Shown here: piece after piece, positions 54,667 through 64,000 of the stretch
Numbering within the stretch: position 1 is the stretch's first letter
How the letters are laid out: each line of letters starts with the position of its first letter
Assembly: GCA_963841705.1 (NCBI GenBank)
Contig: CAWJDY010000044.1
Location: forward strand, 248,001 to 312,000
Direction of reading: 5' to 3'
DNA: 64,000 bases
Source of the DNA: VAZQ01 sp963841705
GTDB taxonomy: Bacteria; Pseudomonadota; Alphaproteobacteria; Rhizobiales; Xanthobacteraceae
Translations under genes and position numbers: made by a program
Notes under the pieces: model-generated
Seen by the model: only the letters and a program-made list of their open reading frames with translations
Databases searched by the model: none
What the model was told of the DNA's origin: nothing

Positions 54667-57600
54667 ATGCCGTTGAAGCCCGCCGTCGGCGCCGCTGGTG
54701 GCCAACAGTACCCGGTCCTGCGATCGATCCAGAAGTTCCTCCAGCAGATGGCGGAGGGTGGTGCCCGCGCCGCAAGCACTGTTATCAAAGAACTCCTTCA
54801 GAACGCCGACGACGCGGGCGCTACCGAACTCGCCGTCATTCTTGACGAACGACAACCGCCCTCGCATCCCCCCGATGAGTACGCAAGTTTTTTTGTACCC
54901 GCGCTTATCGTTCGAAACAATCGGCCCTTCCGGCTTCCTGGAGAATGCGGACCGAACGATCCAGACGACTTCACCGCCATCCGGGATGTCGCCCGGGGCC
55001 ACAAGCGCGCACAGGCAACGGCGGCTGGCCGTTTCGGGATCGGCTTCAACAGCGTCTACTTTCTGACCGACACGCCGCTCCTCTTCTCAAGGCGCGAGGT
55101 CCACGTCTTCGACTTGCTGCACAGAGTGTTTGACGCGGACGGCTGGCGGTTCACGCTTGACGACTTTCCAGCCGACGCTCTGACGCACGCCGGACCAATC
55201 AAGTCGGTGCTGGAGTGGTGCTTCCCAAAGGCTGCCCTCGAGGAGCGTTCTTTTGGAGATCTGGCGATCGACCCCGTTGGGGACTATCAGCATGCGGTCT
55301 TCCGGCTCCCTTTGCGCGCTACGCCTTCGGGCACTCCGGCCATCTATGACGACCGGTTCTCCGATTCTGATCAACGCGTTCGCGTGCTTCGCGAGATGGT
55401 AGAGGAGAGCGCGCGATCGATCCTGTTCCTGAAGGGCATTACCTCGATCACCTTCTCGGTACTCGACAAGGGCGACGTCAAGCCCTTCGCACGCGTTAAT
55501 GCGACGGCTCCGCCTGACGAGTTCAAACACTTCCTTCGACAGGTGCGGGAGTTCGATGGCCAGCGGGGTCCTGGCCTGCGGTGCGACAGCTGCTTCGATC
55601 GAACAATCGTGCTTCACCGGTTCGAGAAGGGGGGGTGGCAGATTGAAAAGAAATGGGATTTCCACGTGAGACACACCGCCTGCTTCGATGTCCCAAAGCT
55701 GGTCGAACTTCGAGACCGGCTACGCAAGAACGAAGAACGTGCCGTTCCTTGGGCGGCACTGGCGGTCCCGCTCGACCTGGACGCGTGCCGAATGGACGGA
55801 GGGGGCCCCGCCGCTTGGCGCGTATTCCTCCCGCTCCTTGAAGAGGGGCCCTCAAATTGCGTATTCAACGCCTCGTTGTTCATCGGGCCGTCCCGTCAGC
55901 GCATCGAGTTCCGCCTAAATGAATCCGATGAAGGTAGGCGTCGCACTGAGTGGAACCAAGCGCTGGTCGAAACCGCGCTCATTCCCTTGTTGCAGGATCT
56001 CAGTGCCGACCTGCCGGATCTCGCCCGTCAGTTGCTGGAAGATCATCCCCGTGAATACCTCTCTCTCTTCCCGCGCGTCGACAATGAGGCGGACGAACGG
56101 TCGGCCAACGATCTGACCGCATTCGTGCGCCAGCGGTTTTCGCGTGGCGTGTGGCTTCTTCGCCTACCGGACGTCTGGGGCGATTCGTTCGACCTCCTAA
56201 TAGGCCACGAGAACAGCACGCTTGCGCTCGAGCTGATTCCGGAATGGCTGACCGCATACCGCGATCGCTTTCGCGAGCTGTCCTCGACAGACCGCCAGTT
56301 CGTCCGCTACGCGCTTGGTGAGGCACTCGCGGCCCGTGTTGGACGAACAGCTTCGTTGAGCCTTGCGCGCCAGCCCTCTGCGGATGTGGCTCTAGCAGTG
56401 CTCCGACATCCCGATCCGCCGAAGCCACATGACCTCTCGCCCCTGTTGCAACTCGTGGCAAAGAATAAAGGATCGACCGAGGTCTGGGAGGGATGCTGGG
56501 CCTTCGCAAGAACCAGCGGCGAGAGCCTGCTTAAGTACAGCGGGCGGGCGTTGTACATCCTGGACGACCAGCAAGGAGGAGATCAGGCGCTCGCAGCTAT
56601 GCGCGGGCTCGGGCTTGCCTTCGAGGAAGTCGAGTGGGTGCAGCCCGACATTGGTCTCGGGGCTCTGGCGTCGGAGCTGCGGCCTCAATTCAAGAACATT
56701 AGCGAACCGATCGCGTCGGCCGCCCTCGACCTGCTGCGACGTTTGCCGGAGGAGAACGCTCACGACCAACTTACGCAGCCTCAGGCCATCCAGCCGATCG
56801 TTGATTTCCTGATTGCCCAGCCGTGGACTCGCATACCGCCGGACGCTCGCCTGGGATTCCTAATTCGCACTGCTCCTCACAAACAGGATCGGCGATCGCA
56901 TGGAGTTATCCTGATCAGGCCCGAGAAGCCGACGGCAGGCGACCAGGCGCTGTGGGAAGTGTGGTTCAGGCGGGTGTTCGCCGAAGTCGAACCTGGTTTC
57001 GCCCGCGAGACCAGTCGCTTGCTGTCCGTACACCCGGGATTGCTCGGGATGCTCCACGCGAGAGACTGCACCGTAGCCGTGGGAAGCATGCGAAACGCCT
57101 TCGACATCCTGCACTCGGCGCGGATGCGAGCTCCCGCCGTGTACGATTTGCTTGAAGCAGAGATAAACGGCGACATCGATAAACACGGCAAAGCATCGCT
57201 GCGCATCGCTTCAGAACTCCTCGATGCCGCCGACGCACGCTGGGATCGTCTCGACGACGATGAGCATTACACCGTTATGGCTCTGCCAATCCACCGTCAG
57301 TCCAATGGGCGGTTTGTACGGCTCGTTCCGGCTTGTGACGGCGACGTCTCTTCGGTTCGGACCGTATTCCGTCTGCAGTCGAATGACGATTTCGAGGACG
57401 CTCCGATCACTCTGCCGGCGTGTCAGCTGTTGCAGATGGCCAACGCCACTGCGAGACGTTTCTATCGACAGCGCCTCGGCCTTGAAGATCACGGTCGGGT
57501 CGCGATTTTAAAGGACGTCCTTCTCCAAATTGGCGGCGCCGCCGACTCGGTCGACAGGAGCATGCTGCAGTACCTGGCCACGCATTACGAGGACACCCTT

Positions 57601-58380
57601 CGAGGGCTCGAAGCAACGGGAGACAAGTCGGATGAGGCCGACGCGGGAGAGCTTCGCCGGTTGCTCGTGACTGCCCGCACAGTGCCATGCCTTGACGGGG
57701 ACTGGCATTCAGCCGGTGAATGCGCCGGCGCATGGCGTGTTGCAAAACGGCTGACGGCGCAGGGATGGCCGCGGGATCGCGTCGCGTGGCTTCTTGGCCA
57801 GCTGTTTCACGGCGAGTTCGTTGCTCGAACCGACAACTGGGTGCAGGAGGCAATCCAGCGGCTCCATCGACTACGAGAACACGACCCGGGAAGAATCGCC
57901 GAGCTGGCCATCACGAGTGACGGCCTGGAGCTCTCTCTCAGGAATCGCGTGAGGCTACTCACGGATAACTGGCGCGACCGCCCGGAGAACCCAGTTCGGT
58001 CGCCAGGGACGGATCACCTCGAAGTTCCTACCCTGGGGGGCCGCACGGCACTATCGGCTGCCGAGTACTTCGATGCGGCACCGACTATTCCGAGCCCCAT
58101 ACTCACGGCACTAGCCCCAGGGGCTGTCGACACCAGTTGCTTTGCAAGCGAGATGGCCCTCAGCCCAGAGCGGGTGCTCGCTATCCTCGATGCGCTTGGT
58201 ATTCCTCAAGACGCGAATCCTATCACCCGCCTGGACTGCAACCCAGCCCCCGCACATACCGCTGGACGCCCGGCCGATCGTGACCGGGGTCACCCAGTCC
58301 ATCCGCTCTGTGTGGGACGATTGGTGTCGCTTGCGGAGCTTCAGCGACGTCTTCGCGCTCGTACTGGACGGCGCAAGTAA
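54667..58380 (+). CDS. giant sacsin/Hsp90-type ATPase, first module
   Basis: First 1237-residue frame of what looks like one gene running to 62334. Residues 1-170 hold a sacsin-type GHKL ATPase: N-box IKELLQNADDAGATELAVIL (41-60), middle FTAIRDVARGHK, and G-box GRFGIGFNSVYFLTD (121-135). The rest is a long helical protein without recognisable domains (EDHPREYLSLFPR, SLSLARQPSADVALAVL). The true frame changes near 58220, where an extra C in ATCACCCGCC puts the continuation in another frame; the last 50 or so residues to the stop at 58380 are out of frame. Prokaryotic sacsin-like ATPases recur in predicted defence loci. GC-rich codon use suits a chromosomal gene. Confidence 0.85.
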   Translation: MPLKPAVGAAGGQQYPVLRSIQKFLQQMAEGGARAASTVIKELLQNADDAGATELAVILDERQPPSHPPDEYASFFVPALIVRNNRPFRLPGECGPNDPDDFTAIRDVARGHKRAQATAAGRFGIGFNSVYFLTDTPLLFSRREVHVFDLLHRVFDADGWRFTLDDFPADALTHAGPIKSVLEWCFPKAALEERSFGDLAIDPVGDYQHAVFRLPLRATPSGTPAIYDDRFSDSDQRVRVLREMVEESARSILFLKGITSITFSVLDKGDVKPFARVNATAPPDEFKHFLRQVREFDGQRGPGLRCDSCFDRTIVLHRFEKGGWQIEKKWDFHVRHTACFDVPKLVELRDRLRKNEERAVPWAALAVPLDLDACRMDGGGPAAWRVFLPLLEEGPSNCVFNASLFIGPSRQRIEFRLNESDEGRRRTEWNQALVETALIPLLQDLSADLPDLARQLLEDHPREYLSLFPRVDNEADERSANDLTAFVRQRFSRGVWLLRLPDVWGDSFDLLIGHENSTLALELIPEWLTAYRDRFRELSSTDRQFVRYALGEALAARVGRTASLSLARQPSADVALAVLRHPDPPKPHDLSPLLQLVAKNKGSTEVWEGCWAFARTSGESLLKYSGRALYILDDQQGGDQALAAMRGLGLAFEEVEWVQPDIGLGALASELRPQFKNISEPIASAALDLLRRLPEENAHDQLTQPQAIQPIVDFLIAQPWTRIPPDARLGFLIRTAPHKQDRRSHGVILIRPEKPTAGDQALWEVWFRRVFAEVEPGFARETSRLLSVHPGLLGMLHARDCTVAVGSMRNAFDILHSARMRAPAVYDLLEAEINGDIDKHGKASLRIASELLDAADARWDRLDDDEHYTVMALPIHRQSNGRFVRLVPACDGDVSSVRTVFRLQSNDDFEDAPITLPACQLLQMANATARRFYRQRLGLEDHGRVAILKDVLLQIGGAADSVDRSMLQYLATHYEDTLRGLEATGDKSDEADAGELRRLLVTARTVPCLDGDWHSAGECAGAWRVAKRLTAQGWPRDRVAWLLGQLFHGEFVARTDNWVQEAIQRLHRLREHDPGRIAELAITSDGLELSLRNRVRLLTDNWRDRPENPVRSPGTDHLEVPTLGGRTALSAAEYFDAAPTIPSPILTALAPGAVDTSCFASEMALSPERVLAILDALGIPQDANPITRLDCNPAPAHTAGRPADRDRGHPVHPLCVGRLVSLAELQRRLRARTGRRK

Positions 58381-59140
58381 GGGCACTACACGCTTGGCTG
58401 ACGCTGCAACAGAAATCTACAGTTGGCTAGATCGGATGGTGGCGACGGTACGGCACGACGAGATCATGAGTGAGCTTCGGACCAAGCCGTGGGTGCTGGC
58501 CGAGCGCGGTGGCCTGCAGGAGTTCCACTGCCCGCGCGACGTGCTCTTGCACCCCAGCGAGCGCGTGCTCCGGGCGCGATTCTGGGTTCCAGCGGTGCCT
58601 CTGCCAGCGTTCGTCCGACTGGGACTTGGGCCTGCCGCGCTCAACTTCCTGGATGCCCCCCCGGCGACGATCGAGACGTTGCGAGGTATCGGCGAATGCC
58701 TTGCCGATAGGGCGACGGTGGCTGACGACGACGGTGCCATTGACGCCTATGCTCTGGTCAGACAGCTGATCGAGCAATCCGACGCGCTACGCGACGAATG
58801 GCAGCGGCTCGCTCTGCGACTGCAAGTATTCCGAGCGTTCCGTCCGGAGGAGCGACAGATCAGCTCGCAGCAACTCTTCCTCGGCGACAGTGACTTCAAG
58901 GAAGATCTTTCGACGAGGCTGCTTTGCCTCAAGTCGGCGCTCCCGCTTCCAAAGGGGATCATAGGCCTCTACCGCCAGCTTGGCGTAGCCGATCGTCCGT
59001 CACTCGGTCAAATTCTGGTCGGGCTTTCCCACATCGAGTTGGCCGAGCCAACCGCGCGCTCAGCTCACGGGCGCCTCGTTCGCGCGCTCGAGAAGCTTGC
59101 TGATCCATCCGACGCACCTACCGCCCCGAAGTGCTCCGCG
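58220..59140 (+). pseudogene. middle segment of the giant ATPase gene, in the shifted frame
   Basis: Open in the plus-strand frame 58142-59284, but only about 58220-59140 is true continuation: from AWTATQPPHIPLDARPIVTG to ALEKLADPSDAPTA. At about 59125 one C is missing from a CCCC run, after which the first frame resumes with EVLRAVRART. Text here (LDRMVATVRHDEIMSEL, LFLGDSDFKEDLSTRLL) shows protein-like composition throughout. The two indels compensate, and both fall in C runs. Confidence 0.65.
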
Positions 59141-62100
59141 CTGTTCGCGCGCGGACCTGCGCCGGCACATACGAGCCAGTTTCGCATTGCTTCTGGGACG
59201 AGGACCTTGGTCGCCCGGAGCGCGTTGTCCCCGCACATTCGGTCTGTCTCGTCGACACGACTGATAGAAACACGCAGAAACTGATCGAATGGCTCCGCGC
59301 GCGTAACGCCGCCGCGCCGATTTCGCTGCGTACTGTCGCCCGGTTCGAGGTCTTGCAGGAGCCGCCGCAGGTTGCTCTTACGCCGGAACTCAACCACCTC
59401 CTTCTCCCGTGGCGACAGTGGGTCCAGGAGGCGCTGCGTGAGGGTTCAGCGCTTCGGCACGAGTTGTCGAAGTTAGGCGTTTCGCTGCCAAGCGAGCCTC
59501 TCCGCATCGTGGCCGTCGATCGGATCAGTGTGCGCTGCCGATTCCAGATCGGCGACGTAGTGGACCAGGCAGCTAATTGGGAGGGGCCCATCGCCCTCGG
59601 TGAAGCGAGCGGGCGCCTGTTCGTGCGGGCGCCGCCACCCCTGCGCGCCCAGGTTGGAACGGAGGCTACCGCGGTAAGCCAGCTAGATGCGGCCATCGCG
59701 CGGGAACTGACGATTCTTTTTGGTGGCGTCCAGGCCATTGCGGACCTAAATCCGTGCGTTGACGAAATCCTGGCCACCCTTGAACGCCCATCGACCATCC
59801 TTCGGCGGCTACGCGAAACATACCGGCAGCACTTCCTGCACCAATATCACGATCAGGTGGCCGACCCGCAGTTTGCCGAACTCTTCGACGAATATCAGCG
59901 AACAGTGAAATCGTCGAAGCGCGCAGTCGATCTCGAAGAGCAGATGCACTGCTTGCTTGTAGAAGGCTTCGTTCGGGCAAGGAGAGAGCAGATTCGTGGC
60001 TACGGCTACGACGAGTTCTCGGTATTCGCCGAACTGCTCCAGAACGCCGAGGACGCATACGTCCAGCGGTCCTGGCTCGGCATGGATATGGATTCGACGT
60101 GTAGCATCCACTATCGGTATCTCGATGCGGGAAACGCGCGGCACGTCCTGGAGGTGGAACACCGCGGTCGTCCATTCAACTATTGGCAGCACGGTTCAGT
60201 GCAGGACCGAAACCTTTCTCGGGACGTCGAGGGCGTTCTCCGCTCGGCCGGCAGCTTCAAGCTCCACGTCGGAGCGACAGAATCCACGATGCCACACGCT
60301 ACGACCATTGGCCGCTTCGGCCTAGGCTTCAAGAGTGTCTACCTCCTGACTGATCGACCGGAGATCCACTCGGGAGCTTGGCACTTCGTCATCGATGCGG
60401 GGTGTCTTCCTGAAGAGGTGGCTCCCCCCGAAGATATGCGGGAGGATGCGACGCGCTTCCGGCTCCCACTTCGCCCGGACGCCGAGCTTCTCTTCGATCC
60501 GTCGCGACTTATTGACTTACTGCCATTCCTCCGCATGGTCAGGCGGATGGAGTTTCATGGGGCGGCGAGCTCTCCGGTCGAGCTCGAGGTCGTTCCGACC
60601 GACACGCTGGTGGTTGGGCCGCTTCTGGTGGAGCAGGTTTCCATCTCGGGCCGCAACGTGCTGCGCAGTGGGGGGCTTAGGTTAATTCGATGCCGGAGCC
60701 GAGATCATGCGGCGCAGCTCGCTCTTCTGCTGGCGCGAGACGGTACTCCGACACGATGGGACGAGGTCTTCAGGTGTGACTTCTTCGCGGCCTTGCCGTT
60801 GACGGCGGAGCTCGGCTGCGGCGTGGCCGCGTCACACCGTTTCGAGGTTCAGTCGGGCCGAACACATCTCGTTGATTCGAGAGCGAATGCTCGGCTGGCG
60901 GCCGAGGTCGCAGAATTGTTGGAGGCCTTAGCGGAAGGACTGCAGGGTTGCGCCTCGGCGGAGATGCCGCTGTCTAATGTGCTAGCGCGATTCTGGGCCC
61001 TGTGGCGATGGGACCGCGGTGACGCCGAGTGCGAGTCGCTACGCAAGGAACTAGCGACCAAGCTCATTGGGCTGGCTGAGCGGGCCAGCGTGGTACCGAC
61101 CTTGGACCCGCAAAGGCCGACGAGCTTGGCCGATGGCCCCCGGTTCTTCTTTTCCGAACTTCCTGAGGCCTTTTGTGAGGCCATGGTCACAGCCGGCGTC
61201 ACGCTTCCGGTCGAGGGTCTCTCGGTCAGCGCGCTATCGCCAAGGAATGTGGTGGCAGAGGGATTCGCTGGAGCCTACCGTCGCACCTGCGAATACGCTG
61301 GCGTCCGGCCAGCGCGGAAGCTCGCGAGAGTTGGTTGGGATGAAGTCGCCAAGGCATTCCGCGAAAGGGCGTGGTTCGCGGAGGAGCCGGAGCTGCTCTC
61401 GGCGCTCGCCGAGTCGCTTAGCGAGGAGCAGAGAAGCAGAGTGGCCCCATGGGTGGCCCTATGCCCTGTCCTCGGAAATGACGGCACTGCGCACAGGGTT
61501 CACGCGGTACCGTCGGAGCTGCTGCGACCCGAGTTTCCGGGGTTCAAGCACCTCCCGAAGCGGTTCATAAGTCGCGTCAGCGTTACGTACCGGAAGGCTG
61601 CCGTCGATCTTCTGACGCGGGCCGGCCTTCGCGCGCAGCCGTCTCCCGACGATCTTCGCGACTGGTTGTTGGCCGATGATGTCACGGGGCCTGAGTGCAT
61701 CGGTGTACTGCACTATCTCGCAGATGATGATCGCTTCAGAAACTACTGGGAGCTAGCCGCTCTCTTCCGCTCGCCCTGGTTCCCAGCGATCCAGCGTCGA
61801 CTATCGACTGCTGAGGCAGTCCAGCAGGGACTTATCCCGGACGACCTTCTGAAGAGCAATGTCTTCCGTATGTGGCTTGGCCTCAACGACAGCCAGGAGC
61901 GTCCTCCGATCAGAGACGTTCCCGCTCCGAAGAATCCTCAACAGGTGCTCGAGGACCTGTCCATCTGGTGGCAGGCACACAGAACTTCATGGACCGCGAA
62001 GTACGAAGAACGCCTTTACCCGGCGGGACGTCCACCGGCATTTCGAGATCGATTCTCACCAAGAGAACTCGCCGATCGTCGCGAGTGGATGACGTTCTTC

Positions 62101-62334
62101 CTCATCGGCGCCCTGCACACCATGGGCCGGACGCAACCCGAGCAGCACCGGGAGTTCCTCCGTCGTTGCGAACGGAAGGGTTGGCTCGATGTGTTCGCCG
62201 ACAGCAAGCACGATGCGCGGAGGTGGATGCAGGTTCTGGAGGAATACCTAGACGACCCCAGCGGGGCGCTGGACCACTACGAATGGATGAACCAGCGGTG
62301 TTTGACAGCTCAAATGACCTGTCGCTCGATCTGA
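59131..62334 (+). CDS. giant sacsin/Hsp90-type ATPase, second module
   Basis: 1067-residue frame, continuing the same gene (corrected protein about 2,555 residues). A second GHKL ATPase lies at about 285-420 of this frame: N-box FSVFAELLQNAEDAYVQ, then a G-box IGRFGLGFKSVYLLTDRPE. The Asp of the nucleotide pocket is not as clear as in the first module. The remaining part includes tryptophan- and charge-rich segments (WGLNDSQERPP, YWELAALFRSPWFP) without known domains; it ends CLTAQMTCRSI. Two ATPase modules in one chain, as in sacsin, point to a chaperone-like or conformational switch protein. Function unknown; 62335-62964 carries no supported gene. Confidence 0.82.
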   Translation: MLRAVRARTCAGTYEPVSHCFWDEDLGRPERVVPAHSVCLVDTTDRNTQKLIEWLRARNAAAPISLRTVARFEVLQEPPQVALTPELNHLLLPWRQWVQEALREGSALRHELSKLGVSLPSEPLRIVAVDRISVRCRFQIGDVVDQAANWEGPIALGEASGRLFVRAPPPLRAQVGTEATAVSQLDAAIARELTILFGGVQAIADLNPCVDEILATLERPSTILRRLRETYRQHFLHQYHDQVADPQFAELFDEYQRTVKSSKRAVDLEEQMHCLLVEGFVRARREQIRGYGYDEFSVFAELLQNAEDAYVQRSWLGMDMDSTCSIHYRYLDAGNARHVLEVEHRGRPFNYWQHGSVQDRNLSRDVEGVLRSAGSFKLHVGATESTMPHATTIGRFGLGFKSVYLLTDRPEIHSGAWHFVIDAGCLPEEVAPPEDMREDATRFRLPLRPDAELLFDPSRLIDLLPFLRMVRRMEFHGAASSPVELEVVPTDTLVVGPLLVEQVSISGRNVLRSGGLRLIRCRSRDHAAQLALLLARDGTPTRWDEVFRCDFFAALPLTAELGCGVAASHRFEVQSGRTHLVDSRANARLAAEVAELLEALAEGLQGCASAEMPLSNVLARFWALWRWDRGDAECESLRKELATKLIGLAERASVVPTLDPQRPTSLADGPRFFFSELPEAFCEAMVTAGVTLPVEGLSVSALSPRNVVAEGFAGAYRRTCEYAGVRPARKLARVGWDEVAKAFRERAWFAEEPELLSALAESLSEEQRSRVAPWVALCPVLGNDGTAHRVHAVPSELLRPEFPGFKHLPKRFISRVSVTYRKAAVDLLTRAGLRAQPSPDDLRDWLLADDVTGPECIGVLHYLADDDRFRNYWELAALFRSPWFPAIQRRLSTAEAVQQGLIPDDLLKSNVFRMWLGLNDSQERPPIRDVPAPKNPQQVLEDLSIWWQAHRTSWTAKYEERLYPAGRPPAFRDRFSPRELADRREWMTFFLIGALHTMGRTQPEQHREFLRRCERKGWLDVFADSKHDARRWMQVLEEYLDDPSGALDHYEWMNQRCLTAQMTCRSI

Positions 62335-62964
62335 TCCGGCTGCGGATTAGTGGTCCATGAAAAAAAGACGACCCCCACGCCCTCGGAAGCGCAAAGCACG
62401 GCCAGCAATGCTCGGAGCAGTATTTGTCACTTCGCTTTCGAGCCTCTCGGCCGTTAATCTCAACTCAGGTTGCGCGTGCTTTCCCGGTTCCGCTGCCGCG
62501 TTTGCGCACAAAGCAAGGGATGCAAGAACTGCTAATTTCGCTCTCATTGTCACACTCCCCAACTCGTGACCGGCAAACTAAGCTGCCGATCACAACGGCC
62601 TCGCGGAACTCAAATTTCCGTCTTGTTGAGTACGTGCTGAACGGGGCCGTTCCAGCGAGGTAACGGCCAGATTTCTCGATAAGATCCCCTACCGCTTAGC
62701 TGAACGGGAGTTTACGGCCTTCCTGGGGCAACCCGGGAAAATCGTTCACAGAGTGAGCACAACCGGCCTAGTAGGGAGCAAGAAAATCAGCGCTTAGGGC
62801 GGTGGCGGTGAAAGCATGTCGCTCGAAGAATCGAGCCGTCGAAATACCGACATGTCAACAACCTCGCTGGAGTACGTGTTATTGCTCCGCCGCTTTCGGA
62901 TACAACAAGTTTCCAGCTGCTGATGCGGGCAGCGAGCGCAATCTTGCGAAACTCTCTGTAGGTG

Positions 62965-63315
62965 TTATTTGCCGAGATAGGTGCTGGGCGGCCCCTCCCC
63001 CCAGGAAACCGAACCGCCCAGCTCCCTCCCCGACAGATCGATGTCCGCGAAGGTCACTCCATCCACGCCTGGCGCGCCCGCATTTGCTCGGGCCAACGCG
63101 TAAGCGTGACGCAAGATGTCTTCACGGCAAATCTTGTCGTAGAGCGCATAGAAGCGGTAAGCGGGCTCCGCCTTCGCCTTACGATACAGCTTTCTCTGAA
63201 GGCTCCGGATCCTAGTCGGTTTTTGCAGGCTTTTGCCAATCACCTTCACCTCGCCATCTTCGAAAGCACGCCAGAAGTCAGGGTCCTTTCCTCCACCGGC
63301 ATTACCCGGCTTCAA
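62965..63315 (-). pseudogene. ltrA: group II intron reverse transcriptase/maturase, N-terminal fragment
   Basis: 117 residues beginning MKPGNAGGGKDPDFWRAFED. LQRKLYRKAKAEPAYRFYAL, YDKICREDILRHAYALARAN and AGAPGVDGVTF are unmistakable reverse-transcriptase N-terminal text. The polymerase core (YADD), maturase and nuclease parts are gone; a stop occurs right after about residue 117. So the protein cannot promote splicing or mobility. Confidence 0.9.
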
Positions 63316-63723
63316 CGGTCGTATGACCCTGTCCGACTCCCGCCTGTGCCGCCGCCCGAAGCGACGTTGAGGCCGCTACCCTCGCACCAAACGGGTCTCC
63401 CCCGATTACCCGAACCACCTTTCCGACGTGCCGTGCCCACTACCCCGGCGGATCGAGCGGGTGCGCATGTCGATTGCTTCCCCGCTCACGCGGCCTTCCC
63501 CAAATGGCAGGAGGGTCGGCATCCGCATTGTCACTTTCGAGGCCTGCTCAGGCTTCACTCACGTTACGGCCCGCCGGATCGCTCAGCCGCCCAAAGGCGA
63601 CCTTTGTCACGAGGCTCCAACCCATGCGGTTACCCACACGAGCCGCTCGTCAGCTACCGGATCAATCGACAACTCTCCGGGTGGATTCTTCCTCCACTGA
63701 TAATTCGCGCCTTCGGGGCGCAC
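62965..63723 (-). mobile_element. 5' portion of a group II intron
   Basis: The minus strand at 63723 starts GTGCGCCC, the GUGYG-type 5' end of group II introns, and about 400 nt later the intron-encoded protein begins. The 3' domains (V and VI) are not seen; the element is truncated downstream at about 62965. It lies just behind the end of a substrate-binding-protein gene. Confidence 0.75.
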
Positions 63724-63757
63724 TGCCAGGAACGGACTAATGCACCGCAGCAAAAAC

Positions 63758-64000
63758 CTATTCGATCACCTCGTCGGCGCGGCCGAGCAGCGAGAGCGGG
63801 AATGTAATGCCGAGGGTCTTGGCGCTCTTCGTGTTGATGATCAGCTCGACTTGGTCACCTGCTGGACCGGCAGATCAGCTGGCTTCTCCCCTTTGATAAT
63901 CCGGCCGGTATAGATGCCCGCCAAACTGTACGCCTCAATAGGGGTACCGTAGCTCATTAGGCCGCCCGCTACGACGAATGGACGGTACTGAAAAATCGCG
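63758..64000 (-). pseudogene. ABC transporter substrate-binding protein, C-terminal part, frameshifted
   Basis: The reverse strand reads VAGGLMSYGTPIEAYSLAGIYTGRIIKGEKPADLPVQQVTK (shown here only as its family landmarks GGLMSYG and GEKPADLPV), then, after a frameshift, ELIINTKSAKTLGITFPLSL and LLGRADEVIE with a normal stop at 63758. This is the C-terminus of the TrpX/ABC_sub_bind family of periplasmic binding proteins. It enters from the right window edge. Because the indel is near the end, the gene may encode a slightly shortened protein. Confidence 0.82.

Noticed and set aside
54667..62334. Three separate genes of 1237, 380 and 1067 residues
   Set aside because: The frames overlap by 100-240 bp, the ends run into unlike sequence, and a one-base change at each of two C runs makes a single continuous protein; one broken or misread gene is the simpler view.
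62357..62569. 70-residue frame after the giant ATPase gene (MKKRRPPRPRKR...)
   Set aside because: Very basic start and a hydrophobic middle could mimic a signal peptide, but there is no support from a ribosome site, coupling or family.
62962..63807. Plus-strand frame of 281 residues over the group II intron
   Set aside because: It is antisense to the reverse transcriptase fragment and intron RNA; composition is arginine/proline-rich without motifs.
1..64000. tRNA, rRNA or tmRNA genes
   Set aside because: No cloverleaf-type or rRNA-like sequence was recognised by eye; a covariance search (tRNAscan-SE, Infernal) would be needed to exclude them.

Overview
The window reads as an accessory, partly decayed region of a Bradyrhizobium-like alphaproteobacterium. 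This rests on the protein sequences (urease with UreD, FixJ-type regulators, CcmE/CcmF, rhizobial-style serine recombinase/ParB/terminase genes, kinase-ATPase-GAF-PAS-histidine kinase giants) and on the density of broken genes and mobile-element remnants, as in a symbiosis or genomic island. No database was searched; families are named from recognised motifs and overall resemblance.

0-3.5 kb (minus strand): urease operon ureD-ureA-ureJ-aquaporin-ureB-ureC, with ureC cut by the window edge. UreJ has lost its middle, and an aquaporin gene sits between ureJ and ureB behind a duplicated copy of the ureJ tail/ureB start. 3.6-7.3 kb: two tandem lactonase-type beta-propeller genes and a cytochrome P460. 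8.4-11.6 kb (plus): a short operon with a histidine kinase, a sulfite-oxidase-fold molybdoenzyme, an FAD/NAD reductase, a zinc-ribbon protein (DUF6510-like) and a FixJ-like regulator. 11.7-15 kb: cytochrome c, a dead hemA, a lone receiver protein and an AraC regulator.

15-33.8 kb: three large related sensor kinases on the minus strand. Two have a kinase-like domain, an AAA-type ATPase, a TPR-like region, GAF, PAS and a histidine kinase; in the third a TetR repressor replaces the whole N-terminal half. Between them lie plus-strand catabolic genes (cupin dioxygenase, alpha/beta hydrolase, 6-oxocamphor-hydrolase-like enzyme) and a minus-strand D-2-hydroxyacid dehydrogenase. A 63-bp block, ungapped and conserved at three sites (23.1, 25.7 and 35.5 kb), is the best candidate for a shared control element.

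33.8-42 kb: transporter pseudogenes, a small membrane/periplasmic operon, a cytochrome b plus periplasmic molybdoenzyme pair, an ECF sigma factor, then a chimeric HpnN-CcmE protein translationally coupled to CcmF (cytochrome c maturation).

42-54.5 kb: small zinc-binding proteins, the C-terminal remnant of a prokaryotic Argonaute, an array of AACAGGGAA repeats, and a compact plus-strand cassette: serine recombinase, ParB, RepB-type ParB, unknown protein, ParB-DNA methyltransferase fusion, DUF5681 protein and large terminase, with no capsid or tail genes. A truncated transposase follows.

54.6-62.3 kb: a very large gene coding for two sacsin/Hsp90-type (GHKL) ATPase modules, read in three overlapping frames because of two compensating single-base indels; without them it would encode about 2,555 residues. 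63-64 kb: the 5' part of a group II intron with a truncated reverse transcriptase, next to a frameshifted ABC substrate-binding protein gene. The most unusual items are the recombinase/ParB/methylase/terminase cassette, the tandem-GHKL giant, the TetR-histidine kinase fusion, the HpnN-CcmE chimera and the aquaporin driven from a copied ureB start.
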